64,000 nt of DNA from Monoglobus pectinilyticus (GTDB lineage: Bacteria > Bacillota > Clostridia > Monoglobales > Monoglobaceae), in the NCBI RefSeq assembly GCF_002874775.1, contig NZ_CP020991.1:372001-436000 (forward strand), read 5' to 3'. The notes under the pieces were generated by a model that did not search any database, was not told the DNA's origin, and worked only from the letters and a program-made list of their open reading frames with translations. The translations under genes and the position numbers were made by a program. Below are positions 43,712-53,017 of the stretch, in pieces. The stretch's first letter is position 1. Every line of letters begins with the position of its first letter.

Positions 43712-45189
43712 CAGTCAAAAATCCCCTTTATAAAATCATCCTTATATTTTGGTGTATATCTGCTCACAAGCGGAGTAATTATTATTGAAACTATCATAGC
43801 AACCATACCAAAAGTCGGTGCATACTGAGCATTAAAGCCGGACACAACCGCCGGGACAATAGAGGTCAAGAATCCTAGAACCATACCCGACCAGGCTCCG
43901 ATACGCGTTATCTTCTTTGAATACAATCCCCACAAATACGGGCCTAAAAACGTTCCTGCCAATGTTCCCCATGAGAAAGACATAAGCGTGATAATCTCTT
44001 TTGGCTTAAACGCAGCGATTGCAAATGAAAGACCAACAAAAACCACACATAAAATACGCATTAGTCCAACTGTATCTTTCTCACTCATATCCGGAGCATA
44101 TTTTCCCTTAACCAAATCTATAGCTATTGAACTGCTGGACGTCATAACCACTGACGAAAGTGTAGACATAGACGCTGAGAGTATAAGAACCAAAAGCACT
44201 CCCATCATAACAGCAGGCAGAGCTTTATTCAGCATCAATGGCATTACAGCGTCAAAACCTTCTGCCGGCACCTGGTTTCCAAGGAATAAACGAGCAAACG
44301 CACCAATAAAATATGCGCTGCCTCCTATTAACAAAGCAAACAAAGTCGATATAACAGCAGCCTGTTTGATTGATTTATTATCCTTAATCGTATAAAACTT
44401 ATGTACCATCTGCGGCAATCCCCATGTACCTAAACTTGTTAAAACAAGCAGAGACAAGAGATTAAACCAGTTCTGACCACCGAACGGAGAAGTGAGATTA
44501 GAACCGTCCTTTGGAATTTGAGATAAGCTTTGCAGTCCATTTTTAAGGCCGTCAACCACATCGCTTGACAAAACAAAATAAACAACAAACACAATACCGA
44601 TTATCATAATTATACCTTGAACAAAATCAGTCAGCACAGTAGCCACATATCCGCCAAGAGATAGATAAAGCGCTGTCAAAACAGCCATAATAACCATCCA
44701 CCAAATATAGTCAACCGCAGGAAAAACCGCTGAAAACAAATAGCTGAGTCCCATATATACTGAAGCTGCATACGGGGTCAAGAAAACAAATATTATAAGT
44801 GCACAGAATATTTTCATTCCGTTGTCATTATATCTGGAACCAAAAAATTCAGGCATCGTCCTGCTTCCGAGTTTATGCGTCATAGCTCTTGTTCTCTTTG
44901 CAAGAACAAGCCAAGATAAAAGACATCCTATAACCGCATTTCCTATACCTATCCATACTGCTGAAATTCCAAGATTCCAACCATTCTTTCCTGCATATCC
45001 GATAAATATAACAGCTGAAAAAAAAGAAGTACCATAGGCAAAAGCTGAAAGCCATGGCCCGAGACCTCTTCCTCCAAGTAGAAAGCCGTCTACAGTCTTT
45101 GTATGCCTGATACTATATATTCCCATTCCAACCATCATACCAATATACAGTATGAGTATTAGAATATTAATCACTGTATCACTTGTCAT
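43711..45189 (-). CDS. Sodium:solute symporter (SSS family)
   Basis: A 492-residue membrane protein of the SSS family with about 13 hydrophobic segments. The family signatures GYVATVLTDFVQGIIMIIG and LGTWGLPQMVHKFYTIKDNKSIKQA are present, and a sodium-site Ser/Thr-rich segment LSASMSTLSSVVMTSSSSIAIDLVK. By place, at the head of the paaK-iorAB operon, it may import the organic acid or amino acid handled there. The substrate is not readable from sequence; the family includes proline, pantothenate and monocarboxylate carriers. GGGGAG lies about 8 bases before the ATG. Confidence 0.88.
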   Translation of the reverse strand: MTSDTVINILILILYIGMMVGMGIYSIRHTKTVDGFLLGGRGLGPWLSAFAYGTSFFSAVIFIGYAGKNGWNLGISAVWIGIGNAVIGCLLSWLVLAKRTRAMTHKLGSRTMPEFFGSRYNDNGMKIFCALIIFVFLTPYAASVYMGLSYLFSAVFPAVDYIWWMVIMAVLTALYLSLGGYVATVLTDFVQGIIMIIGIVFVVYFVLSSDVVDGLKNGLQSLSQIPKDGSNLTSPFGGQNWFNLLSLLVLTSLGTWGLPQMVHKFYTIKDNKSIKQAAVISTLFALLIGGSAYFIGAFARLFLGNQVPAEGFDAVMPLMLNKALPAVMMGVLLVLILSASMSTLSSVVMTSSSSIAIDLVKGKYAPDMSEKDTVGLMRILCVVFVGLSFAIAAFKPKEIITLMSFSWGTLAGTFLGPYLWGLYSKKITRIGAWSGMVLGFLTSIVPAVVSGFNAQYAPTFGMVAMIVSIIITPLVSRYTPKYKDDFIKGIFD

Positions 45190-45223
45190 ATTTTTCTCCC
45201 CTCAAATTAATATATTAGTAAAT

Positions 45224-45252
45224 ATTATATCATCGTGCTATGGATAATGCAA
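45224..45252 (-). promoter_or_regulatory. Promoter of the symporter-paaK-iorAB operon
   Basis: On the minus strand TTGCAT (45247-45252), 17 bases, TATAAT (45224-45229), about 35 bases before the start codon. Confidence 0.7.
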
Positions 45253-45267
45253 GAAAAAAATAAAAAA

Positions 45268-45305
45268 ATATGCAATAGTGTTACAAAATAAAACACATTG
45301 CATAT
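45268..45305 (-). terminator. Terminator insulating the symporter operon
   Basis: ATATGCAAT-A-GTGTT (45268-45282) pairs with AACAC-ATTGCATAT (45292-45305) with one bulged A. On the minus strand a long T-run (TTTTTTTATTTTTTT) follows. It is the second of two terminators between ytxC and the symporter promoter. Confidence 0.75.
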
Positions 45306-45342
45306 TCTTGTTGAAAAATATAACTTTAAACAGTAATATAAA

Positions 45343-45366
45343 AGACGGAGAAATTAATCTCCGTCT
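45343..45366 (-). terminator. Terminator of the ytxC operon
   Basis: AGACGGAGA (45343-45351) / TCTCCGTCT (45358-45366), 6-base loop, followed on the minus strand by TTTTAT, just past the ytxC stop. Confidence 0.8.
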
Positions 45367-45373
45367 AAAAAAG

Positions 45374-45835
45374 TTAATCCTTAAAATCGGTGATATCAAA
45401 CAAAAAATTCATCACGTCTATAAAGTCCCTGTAATCTTTGTAGGCAAACATATCATAACCGCATTCTTCAACAAGTGTTTTCAGTTCAGCCCTATATGCC
45501 TTTAATCTAAAATTAACGAAACCATCTATGTTCATTTCATTGTTTCTCTCAAAAAAATCAGAAATTTTTCCTTTTATATAATTAAGATGTTCCAAACTGT
45601 ACCGCCCGGTTATTATATCACACACGCTGTCATAAACCGCGTCACGCTCGTCCCCATCCATATCTCCAAAAACGTCATCTATACAACTGTATATAATCTT
45701 AGAACGGTATTTGGCTATAAGCCAATTTGCAATAAGTTCAGCTGTGTCACTGTCCAACTCACAGCTGTCAATTTTTAAACAGCTGAAGTCATCGCTTTGT
45801 TCCGTTTCCGGATCTGTTATCTCTGTAATATTCAA
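45374..45835 (-). CDS. ytxC: YtxC-like putative sporulation protein
   Basis: A 153-residue cytoplasmic protein. The C-terminal half matches the YtxC pattern FVNFRLKAYRAELKTLVEECGYDMFAYKDYRDFIDVMNFLFDI; the N-terminal part is shorter and acidic. YtxC is linked to sporulation by occurrence, but its role is not known. The start is TTG at 45835, with GGAGG about 9 bases upstream; it overlaps the stop of the preceding gene by 4 bases, so translation is coupled. Confidence 0.72.
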   Translation of the reverse strand: MNITEITDPETEQSDDFSCLKIDSCELDSDTAELIANWLIAKYRSKIIYSCIDDVFGDMDGDERDAVYDSVCDIITGRYSLEHLNYIKGKISDFFERNNEMNIDGFVNFRLKAYRAELKTLVEECGYDMFAYKDYRDFIDVMNFLFDITDFKD

Positions 45836-46536
45836 TGGTCGTCACCTCCAAAAATGATGCTTCCAAAATCCTTTAATTGTCCATTACCTGCCTCAAAAAA
45901 ATCTATTTCACATTCTTCTAAAAACTTAATAATTCTGTTGTCTGTAATTTTACCAGTAAACACCAAAGTATCTTCCACAAGACCGCTGGCGCCTCCAATA
46001 AAACCATACGGATATCCAGGCAGCAAAACATTTCCTTTTTCAACTGCCAAACACTCTATATTTAAGACATCAGATAAAACTGAATATATATTTGCATCCT
46101 CTGTGATTACAGCATATCTATCTGCGATACACAGATTACATTTTGCATATCCCTGTTTTGTATTAAGAATGGTATAACCATGGCTTTGATAGTATTCGAT
46201 AATTTTGGGTTCTGTATACCGAATATTTGAAATAACATAATTTCCCACTCTTGCTACATTGTATGCCACATCAAGCGGATAAGTGTTTTCAGGCACCAAA
46301 GTACCGCACAACAGATTATCTATATTTTTGCTAAACTGCGCATAATAGTCATAGCATTCAGGAGCACAAACCGCAGTGTTTGAATTCAAAAAATGAATTT
46401 GTATATCCGGGTGTGTATTAAGCGGCGCAGAAATCGAAGTCAGGGGAAACGATTTAATCAAATTTTTTTGAGGAAATTTTCTCCTCAGTGCATTGATTAT
46501 TTCTTCATCCATATTATTATCAACAATGATTGGCAT
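45832..46536 (-). CDS. GME-fold-like protein of unknown function (DUF6873-like)
   Basis: A 234-residue cytoplasmic protein. It has segments such as DIQIHFLNSNTAVCAPECYDYY, YPLDVAYNVARVGNYVISNI and LLPGYPYGFIGGASGLVEDTLVFTGKI, which suggest the pentein (arginine-deiminase-like) fold reported for such proteins in Oscillospiraceae. The Cys/His catalytic set cannot be identified with certainty. The ATG at 46536 (MPIIVDNN) has AGGAG about 8 bases upstream; a start further up would run into the small gene at 46610 on the other strand. It is coupled to ytxC. Confidence 0.6.
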   Translation of the reverse strand: MPIIVDNNMDEEIINALRRKFPQKNLIKSFPLTSISAPLNTHPDIQIHFLNSNTAVCAPECYDYYAQFSKNIDNLLCGTLVPENTYPLDVAYNVARVGNYVISNIRYTEPKIIEYYQSHGYTILNTKQGYAKCNLCIADRYAVITEDANIYSVLSDVLNIECLAVEKGNVLLPGYPYGFIGGASGLVEDTLVFTGKITDNRIIKFLEECEIDFFEAGNGQLKDFGSIIFGGDDH

Positions 46537-46609
46537 ATTATCAACTCCTGAAAAGAATTTCTGAATAATAAAGAATATATAGCTAAAAATATTATGGGGT
46601 GATTTTGTT

Positions 46610-46774
46610 GTGTCAAATATAAATTGTACTAATCCGGACTGCAAATTTATGTCAGATGGCAAATGTTGTCTTAACACTGTTCCAAAGGCAAGAGCAAGTA
46701 AAAATAAAACTGAGCAAAATAAGGCTGATATCAATTCAGACTGCCCTTATTTTATGGCAAATGATTCGATATAA
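46610..46774 (+). CDS. Small cysteine-motif protein, function unknown
   Basis: A 54-residue protein that starts at GTG (46610) with GGGGTGA about 8 bases upstream. It reads NCTNPDCKFMSDGKCCLNT near the N-terminus and DCPYF near the C-terminus, five cysteines, and a basic middle. The pattern of paired Cys suggests metal binding, as in the DUF1540 gene at 33447, but it is not the same family. Divergent from the gene at 46536, convergent with the amidohydrolase. Confidence 0.6.
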   Translation: MSNINCTNPDCKFMSDGKCCLNTVPKARASKNKTEQNKADINSDCPYFMANDSI

Positions 46775-46789
46775 GCCTTAATCTCAAAT

Positions 46790-47983
46790 TTAATTTTCAT
46801 TTAAGTATTGGGTAACATAATCAACTAAAATCTCGGCTCCATATTTAATGCAGCTATCAGAAGCCGCAAGCCTGCAGTTGTGCAAAGGATATTGTGCAGC
46901 TTTCTCCTCAGTGCAGCCGAGCCAAAACAGAGCGGAATCATTCACAGCACGCGTCAAATATGAAAAATCCTCTCCTCCCATGGTTGGGTATCCGCCAAAG
47001 AATATATTCTCAGGCTCGAGATACTTTTCCGCCGATTTTTTAAGTTGTTCTATAGTATTTTTGTCATTTATCAAAGGCGGGAAAAGTCTGTCGAATTTAT
47101 ACTCAAATTCCGCGCCGTATAATTCACATATTTGTTTTACAGTCAGACCAATTTTTTCTTCAAGCAAATCTCTGTCATAATCACTAAATGAACGTGCCGT
47201 GCCTTTTATATGAACAGAGTCCGGAATCACATTATAAGTACTTCCTCCGTTTATTGAACATACAGATACGACAACCGGATTTAAAGGATTAATAATTCTG
47301 CTGGGTATAGTTTGAAGAGCACATACAATTTCTGAAGATATCAATATAGGGTCAATACACTTATGAGGATCGGCAGCGTGTCCGCCTTTTCCTAATATTT
47401 TTATAGAAAACTCATCAGGACATGCATATGCGGCGCCAGGTTTAAATCTTACCTGCCCCACATTAAGACTTGGTTCTATATGAAGCGCTACACAAGAATT
47501 GACTTTTGGATTTTCCAGTATTCCGGAGTCTATCATAGGCTTAGCGCCGCCGCTGGTTTCTTCTCCGGGCTGAAACATCAACTTTACACAGCCTGAGAAT
47601 TTATCTTTTAAATTATTTAAAACCTGTGCACAGCAAAGCAATATTGAAGTATGAATATCATGCCCGCAAGCGTGCATAACATTTTCTTTTTCGGAACTAA
47701 AAGGCAAACCTGAATCTTCATTTACCGGAAGAGCGTCTATATCGGCTCTGATTAAAACGGTTTTTGAATTATCTTCATGTTTTAATCCATTTATAATTCC
47801 AAGCACTCCGGTTCCGGCTAGACCTGACTGAAACTCTATGCCAAGTTCACTTAATGTCTCGCAAACCAAAGAAGACGTATTAAATTCATGAAAAGAAAGC
47901 TCGGGATTTCTATGGATAATATGACGCTTATTTATAGCTTCTGGAACAGCCTTTTCTACTTCAGATTTTATATACTCGTACAT
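46790..47983 (-). CDS. M20-family amidohydrolase/peptidase
   Basis: A 397-residue metallo-amidohydrolase (M20D, IAA-amino-acid hydrolase/HipO-like). Metal ligands: GHDIHTS (MHACGHDIHTSILL), FQPGEETSGGAKPMID (catalytic Glu), ALHIEPSL, and the C-terminal MGGEDFSYL. It hydrolyses N-acyl or N-aryl amino acids; the true substrate is unknown. Begins 25 bases after rnmV on the same strand. Confidence 0.92.
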   Translation of the reverse strand: MYEYIKSEVEKAVPEAINKRHIIHRNPELSFHEFNTSSLVCETLSELGIEFQSGLAGTGVLGIINGLKHEDNSKTVLIRADIDALPVNEDSGLPFSSEKENVMHACGHDIHTSILLCCAQVLNNLKDKFSGCVKLMFQPGEETSGGAKPMIDSGILENPKVNSCVALHIEPSLNVGQVRFKPGAAYACPDEFSIKILGKGGHAADPHKCIDPILISSEIVCALQTIPSRIINPLNPVVVSVCSINGGSTYNVIPDSVHIKGTARSFSDYDRDLLEEKIGLTVKQICELYGAEFEYKFDRLFPPLINDKNTIEQLKKSAEKYLEPENIFFGGYPTMGGEDFSYLTRAVNDSALFWLGCTEEKAAQYPLHNCRLAASDSCIKYGAEILVDYVTQYLNEN

Positions 47984-48008
47984 TTCATACCTCCGGCAGG
48001 CTTAATTA

Positions 48009-48596
48009 TTATTTAATTTTATTTACCGCTTCCTTATACTTATCATATAAATCAGCCTTATTAATAAAGTCAATCATAGCGTTGGGAGACATGCGAACAG
48101 GCAAATTAAGCGATTCCAAAACCTGTCTCCGTTTTAATAAACTATCCGGCTTTCCCGACAATCCGTCACTGTATAATATTGACTTAGTCAGTTTAGAATT
48201 CATATCGACAGTCTCATATTTATCGACTGACATTTCTGATAATATTTTCGCCAGCACATCTTCACTTATTCCTTCAACACCTAAAAGACCTTCTTTTCCC
48301 GGCTTATCTTTTCTTTTCTCTTTACCGGCAACAGAAGGAATGTATGCATGCTTAACAACACCATCATTTCCAACGCATTGCTTGATATAATTTCTTATAA
48401 CAAATCCTGCCCTGTCACTGTCGGTAAGAATTATTATACCGGTAGTTTTAGCTAGACTCACTATTGTATTTAAAAGTTTCTTTGATTTAAATATACCAAA
48501 TCCGTTAGTAGAAATAATCGGTGCGTCACAAATCCGCTTTATCCGCTCTTTATCAAATTTTCCTTCAACAATTATAGTTTCTTTTATATGTAACAT
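48009..48596 (-). CDS. rnmV: Ribonuclease M5 (Toprim, DUF4093)
   Basis: Matures 5S rRNA precursor in Firmicutes. 195 residues: Toprim domain KETIIVEGKFDKERIKRI and the acidic pair in ILTDSDRAGF, followed by a C-terminal DUF4093 region with GLLGVEGISEDVLAKIL and the basic LKRRQVLESLNLP. The start region has ATTATG without a strong Shine-Dalgarno. In a divergent arrangement with rlmD. Confidence 0.9.
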   Translation of the reverse strand: MLHIKETIIVEGKFDKERIKRICDAPIISTNGFGIFKSKKLLNTIVSLAKTTGIIILTDSDRAGFVIRNYIKQCVGNDGVVKHAYIPSVAGKEKRKDKPGKEGLLGVEGISEDVLAKILSEMSVDKYETVDMNSKLTKSILYSDGLSGKPDSLLKRRQVLESLNLPVRMSPNAMIDFINKADLYDKYKEAVNKIK

Positions 48597-48707
48597 AATA
48601 TTGATTATATTTTATTTTATTGCAAATGTCAATGGTTCTATTGACTTTAACGCAAAGTACGGTTAAAATAAAAAGACATAATTAAGACGAATAATAAGGG
48701 GATATAT

Positions 48708-50045
48708 ATGCAAAAAAATGATATCTATGAAATTGAAATAACAGGTATGACAGACGAGGGCGACGGAGTCGGCAGAATCAATGGATTTGCAGTATTTGTT
48801 CCATACACTATTATCGGTGAAACCGTCCGTATTATACTAATAAAAGTACTTAAAAACTATGCTGTAGGAAAATTGATCGAAGTTATTATCCCTTCAAAAA
48901 GCAGAACTAAATCAGCCTGTGCTGACTTTTATAAATGCGGCGGATGTAAACTATGGCACATGAGTTACGAAGAAGAACTTTTGTTCAAAAAGAAAAAAGT
49001 TTCCGACTGTCTGAAACGAATAGGCGGATTTGATAATATTAATATTGATGACGTTGTTCCTTCCAGCAAAATTTCAAGATACAGAAATAAATCTCAGTTT
49101 CCGGTAACCCCTGAAGGTATAGGTATGTATGCCGTGCACAGTCATCGTCTTATTGAAATGAATGATTGTCTAATCTCATCAGAAGTCAATAAACCAATAT
49201 TGGAATCGGTAAATTATTGGATGAAAAAGTTTGGTATTGAAGCCTATGATGAGTTATCAGATTCAGGATTAATAAGAAATATCTATACAAGAACCGGAAA
49301 AAGCGGAACGCTTGTTTGTATTGTAACTAACGGCCAAACTCTGCCAAGAAAAAAAGAACTTATAGACGAGATTATAAACTGCGGCACAACCATATGCGGT
49401 ATAGTTCAAAATATAAATATTGGCAAAACCAATGTACTGCTTGGCAAAGAAACCAAAACATTGTATGGAAACGCTGAGCTTACTGATAATATTTCCGATA
49501 TTGAGTTTTCAATATCCCCATTGTCATTTTACCAAATTAATAAACCGCAAACCGAAAAATTATATAGTTTAGCTCGTGAATATGCAGACTTAAAAGGTCA
49601 TGAAACAGTTCTTGACATGTACTGTGGAATCGGAACAATAGGTCAGTTTATGGCGCGTAGTGCCGGAAAAATAATCGGTGTTGAAGTCGTTCCGCAGGCA
49701 ATTGAAGACGCCAAAGATAATGCAAAACATAATGGAATAGAAAACGCAGAGTATTACTGCGGAAAAGCTGAAAGCATAATAAAACAAATTGTAAACAGAG
49801 GAGCAAAACCGGATATAGCAATATTAGACCCACCCAGAAAAGGCTGTGACAAAAAGCTTCTTGACGTTTTATCCGATATAAAAAGCTTAAATAAGATAAT
49901 TTATATTTCGTGCAAACCTTCAACATTAGCAAGAGATTTAAAATATCTCAACGATAAAGGTTTTGCACCACAAAAGATTACACCTGTTGACATGTTTCCT
50001 AGAACACCTCATATTGAGACAGTTGTGCTCTTAAACCGTAAATAA
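48708..50045 (+). CDS. rlmD: 23S rRNA (uracil-5-)-methyltransferase, RlmD/TrmA family
   Basis: Methylates uridine in 23S rRNA using SAM. 445 residues: a TRAM domain (about residues 1-60: GMTDEGDGVGRINGFAVFVPYTI), iron-sulfur cysteines CADFYKCGGCKLW with the C-x5-C-x2-C spacing and a fourth Cys in EMNDCLIS, then the SAM domain with LDMYCGIGTIGQF, DPPRKGCDKKLL and the nucleophile Cys region YISCKPSTLARDL. Several paralogues occur in Firmicutes, so RlmD or RlmCD specificity is uncertain. AGGGGA lies about 7 bases before the ATG. Confidence 0.92.
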   Translation: MQKNDIYEIEITGMTDEGDGVGRINGFAVFVPYTIIGETVRIILIKVLKNYAVGKLIEVIIPSKSRTKSACADFYKCGGCKLWHMSYEEELLFKKKKVSDCLKRIGGFDNINIDDVVPSSKISRYRNKSQFPVTPEGIGMYAVHSHRLIEMNDCLISSEVNKPILESVNYWMKKFGIEAYDELSDSGLIRNIYTRTGKSGTLVCIVTNGQTLPRKKELIDEIINCGTTICGIVQNINIGKTNVLLGKETKTLYGNAELTDNISDIEFSISPLSFYQINKPQTEKLYSLAREYADLKGHETVLDMYCGIGTIGQFMARSAGKIIGVEVVPQAIEDAKDNAKHNGIENAEYYCGKAESIIKQIVNRGAKPDIAILDPPRKGCDKKLLDVLSDIKSLNKIIYISCKPSTLARDLKYLNDKGFAPQKITPVDMFPRTPHIETVVLLNRK

Positions 50046-50236
50046 TTTTTTAATAATATAAAAAACAAAAACTCTCTTTAAACCTTTAACACTATTAATA
50101 TTAGCATATTTATTCGTGTAATTGAGAGAAAAATAACGCTTTAATACGATTACATGAAACAAAAATAAATATAGCTATAGTTACACTACAAAAACGATAA
50201 TATTAAAAAATATATAAAAGGAGAGTCAAAAAGACC

Positions 50237-51343
50237 ATGAATGACTCAATAAATGATTCAACAATTTATAAAAATAAATCTTTTATTAAAAACAAAAATA
50301 TATATAGACTTTATAAAAATGAGATAAATAAACGTAATTATAAAATGTTATTATATGTCAGCGTAAGTCTATTACTTTTAGGATTTCTCTTTTTATTAGT
50401 TAATTGGATTTTTCATGTTTTTAATGATGGGACAAAATACATTTATATTTTCTGGATAAGTTTTTCTTGCCTATGTCTTGCTTGCTGTATCCTTTTAAAT
50501 CAATGGTTTGTAAATCATGCAACTGCTATTTTATATATTTTTTTATCTGGTATAATGATGTCCATGATAATTTCAGGAACTTATTTTTATAGAGAAAACG
50601 CTTCTGCCATCATGATTGGATGTATTGCTAGTATGCCAATTCTTATTTTTGATGAATTATGGAGATTTTATTTATTTGATTTCTTTATTTGTATACTGTT
50701 TATAATATTCTCATTCATCACAAAGAGTTTTTCTATTTCAATTATTGACTGTGTTAATACACTAACATTTTGCTTTATATCTTGTATGATTGGAATGTAT
50801 ACTATACGTTTAAAGCTATACGATGTTAAATCAAAGTATCAAATGATGGAGCAATTGCAAACTGACCAGCTAACCGGTCTTATGAGCAGAAATGCTATAA
50901 TTAAAGAAATAGAAAGTTATTATAAATCTGAAAACAGAACTTCCGGTGCATTGTTTATTATTGATATTGATCATTTTAAAAAAATCAATGACACATTTGG
51001 GCACCTTCAAGGAGATCATATATTAATAGAATTTGCTCAAATTATTCGAGAAAATTTCCGAGAATCAGATTATATGGCACGGTTGGGCGGAGATGAATTT
51101 TTAGTATTTGCAAAAGATATTGACAATATTGAGACAATAAAGGAAATTGCAGAAAGACTAAATCAAAAAGTCAGAAAAGAAATCACTTTGATGGAAAATC
51201 ATATTTATTTGTCGGTAAGCACAGGTATAGTGTTAAGTAAAAGGTTTACAAACTTCGAAGAATTATATGTTCTGGCTGATAAAATGCTATATGAGGTAAA
51301 AGAAAAAAACAAAAACGGCTATAAAATTTATAATAATAATTAA
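50237..51343 (+). CDS. Membrane-bound diguanylate cyclase
   Basis: Makes cyclic di-GMP from two GTP. 368 residues: about six membrane segments in residues 40-190 (for example MLLYVSVSLLLLGFLFLLVNWIF), then a GGDEF domain from QLQTDQLTGLMSRNA. The catalytic signature is MARLGGDEFLVF at about residue 283, and RESD, five residues before, is the allosteric I-site RxxD, so product inhibition is likely. The sensor part has no named domain. AAGGAGAG lies about 11 bases before the ATG. Confidence 0.93.
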   Translation: MNDSINDSTIYKNKSFIKNKNIYRLYKNEINKRNYKMLLYVSVSLLLLGFLFLLVNWIFHVFNDGTKYIYIFWISFSCLCLACCILLNQWFVNHATAILYIFLSGIMMSMIISGTYFYRENASAIMIGCIASMPILIFDELWRFYLFDFFICILFIIFSFITKSFSISIIDCVNTLTFCFISCMIGMYTIRLKLYDVKSKYQMMEQLQTDQLTGLMSRNAIIKEIESYYKSENRTSGALFIIDIDHFKKINDTFGHLQGDHILIEFAQIIRENFRESDYMARLGGDEFLVFAKDIDNIETIKEIAERLNQKVRKEITLMENHIYLSVSTGIVLSKRFTNFEELYVLADKMLYEVKEKNKNGYKIYNNN

Positions 51344-51676
51344 ATAATTATAGCAGATATGAGTAAAAAACATATATTGCTGTTATCTGTACCAGTAAAT
51401 TAAATTATCCATAGAAATACATAATATACAAAAAACTAAATCTACATAGTTGACCTTATATAAGGAAACTGCATAAAAATTTTAAAATTTCAATGTTATA
51501 TTAAATTAAAATATTTAACGCCTATATAAATACAGATAAAATACTTTAAATATCTATAAGTAAAATGTTTCTTTTAGTAAATATTGAATCTGTTAACATT
51601 TATCCAAAAATCCTTCAGTTTGACACTAAATTGATAGTTTATAATGAGACGATAAATATACAATTTAGTAAGCTGA

Positions 51677-51703
51677 GAACTGACGATTTACTATCGTCAG
51701 TTC
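51677..51703. terminator. Stem-loop between the diguanylate cyclase and splB genes
   Basis: GAACTGACGAT (51677-51687) / ATCGTCAGTTC (51693-51703), 5-base loop, T-rich on the right. It lies in the 384-base gap between convergent genes (51344-51727); the rest of the gap is AT-rich and I see no gene. Confidence 0.6.
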
Positions 51704-51727
51704 TTGTTTATAACAAATTTGTTTTCA

Positions 51728-52723
51728 TTAGCTTATATAAAGTATTTTCACATTTCCTAATATTCTTTTTATTTCGGAACGCAAAAACTCCTCCGCTTCT
51801 GCTCTTGCCTCCGGTCTGTAACAATATCTTCCTCTGCCGCGTCCTGTCATTAACTGCTTGTCATACAAATCCAACGCATTCGGAAAAGCCTCACTGTTAA
51901 TGGCGCGGTGCACATATGAATATGTCATCATGATTATTTCTAAAAACATTTGTTTTTGCGCCTTCTCTGTCAAATCATCGCGCAGCTGTTCCAAAAGCTC
52001 TGTATACATCGCTTTCCAGCCGTCTACCAGCATTACCGGAGCAATTAACAGTCCACATGGATAACCGGCTTCACACATACGGTTTACTGCCTCTATTCTT
52101 TTTTCAAGACTGGAAGTTCCCAACTCAATACGGCTAATAAGTCTTTGCGGATTAACGCTCATACGGAAAATAACTTTTCCTTTATGAGGGAGGTCAAGCA
52201 GACTATCCACCATATGAAACTTGGTAGGAAACGTAAGACTTCCTGCCCCCTCTTCAGCAAAACGTGGAATAGTATATAAAAGATTATTTGTTATTGTATT
52301 TTCAAGAACTAAATCACTGTTGCTGCCTATTTCAAAGGTAAGCGGTATCTCACTGTTTTTACTCTTTTTTATAAGCCTATCCAGCATTTGTTCTCTATTA
52401 ACAAACAGACGGAGGTAAGCGCACTTATTATAATTACAAACAAGATAACAATATAAGCACATTGCAGTGCAGCCTGATGAGGTATATGGAACTAGATAGT
52501 CTGACACTTTATGATTTTCAACATACTTATGAGTTTTCCTGGTTCCAACTATTAAGTTGCGTTTCATTTTACTAAATTCGGAATTCTCTTTTTCTCGCAT
52601 TTCCTCTATAGAATTGTGGTTTTCTATTGGAATCCATGGTAAATCATAAAACTGTTCCTTTAATTGCTTTCCTAGCTCAAACGATAGACTTGCCGGTTCA
52701 TAGTATACTGCGTCAAAATCCAT
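51728..52723 (-). CDS. splB: Spore photoproduct lyase
   Basis: Radical-SAM enzyme that reverts the spore photoproduct (5-thyminyl-5,6-dihydrothymine) during germination. 331 residues. The cluster motif is GCTAMCLYCYL with Cys85, Cys89 and Cys92 (C-x3-C-x2-C); KVSDYLVPYTSSG before it and the C-terminal GRGRGRYCYRPEARAEAEEFL are typical. AAAGGA lies about 6 bases before the ATG. It fits the spore-forming lifestyle. Confidence 0.94.
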   Translation of the reverse strand: MDFDAVYYEPASLSFELGKQLKEQFYDLPWIPIENHNSIEEMREKENSEFSKMKRNLIVGTRKTHKYVENHKVSDYLVPYTSSGCTAMCLYCYLVCNYNKCAYLRLFVNREQMLDRLIKKSKNSEIPLTFEIGSNSDLVLENTITNNLLYTIPRFAEEGAGSLTFPTKFHMVDSLLDLPHKGKVIFRMSVNPQRLISRIELGTSSLEKRIEAVNRMCEAGYPCGLLIAPVMLVDGWKAMYTELLEQLRDDLTEKAQKQMFLEIIMMTYSYVHRAINSEAFPNALDLYDKQLMTGRGRGRYCYRPEARAEAEEFLRSEIKRILGNVKILYIS

Positions 52724-53017
52724 AATATCCTTTCTGCTCTGATTATTCAGATATAATTCGTATTTTGATTATAGTATGCACCTCCTCTACATAATTATTT
52801 ATATTGGTTTTTAAGAATTATAAATATCTATATTTTTTTAAAATTATTTTCAGATTTTGGATATAAATAAATATATTTTTTCTTTTACTTGTGTTATACT
52901 TTCTATATCACAATTTAAGCAGAAAATTTTATCTAATACGTTCAGTTTTATACGAACTTATATATTTTTAACATATATGTAAGACTATTAAAATTTTTAT
53001 TTTAGGAGGAAAAATCT

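Noticed and set aside
46537-46734. Longer start of the DUF6873-like gene
   Set aside because: The added 66 residues would overlap the small gene at 46610 on the other strand, and the AGGAG site belongs to the ATG at 46536.
51565-51900. 111-codon plus-strand reading frame into splB
   Set aside because: It is antisense to splB for half its length, low in complexity and without a ribosome site.
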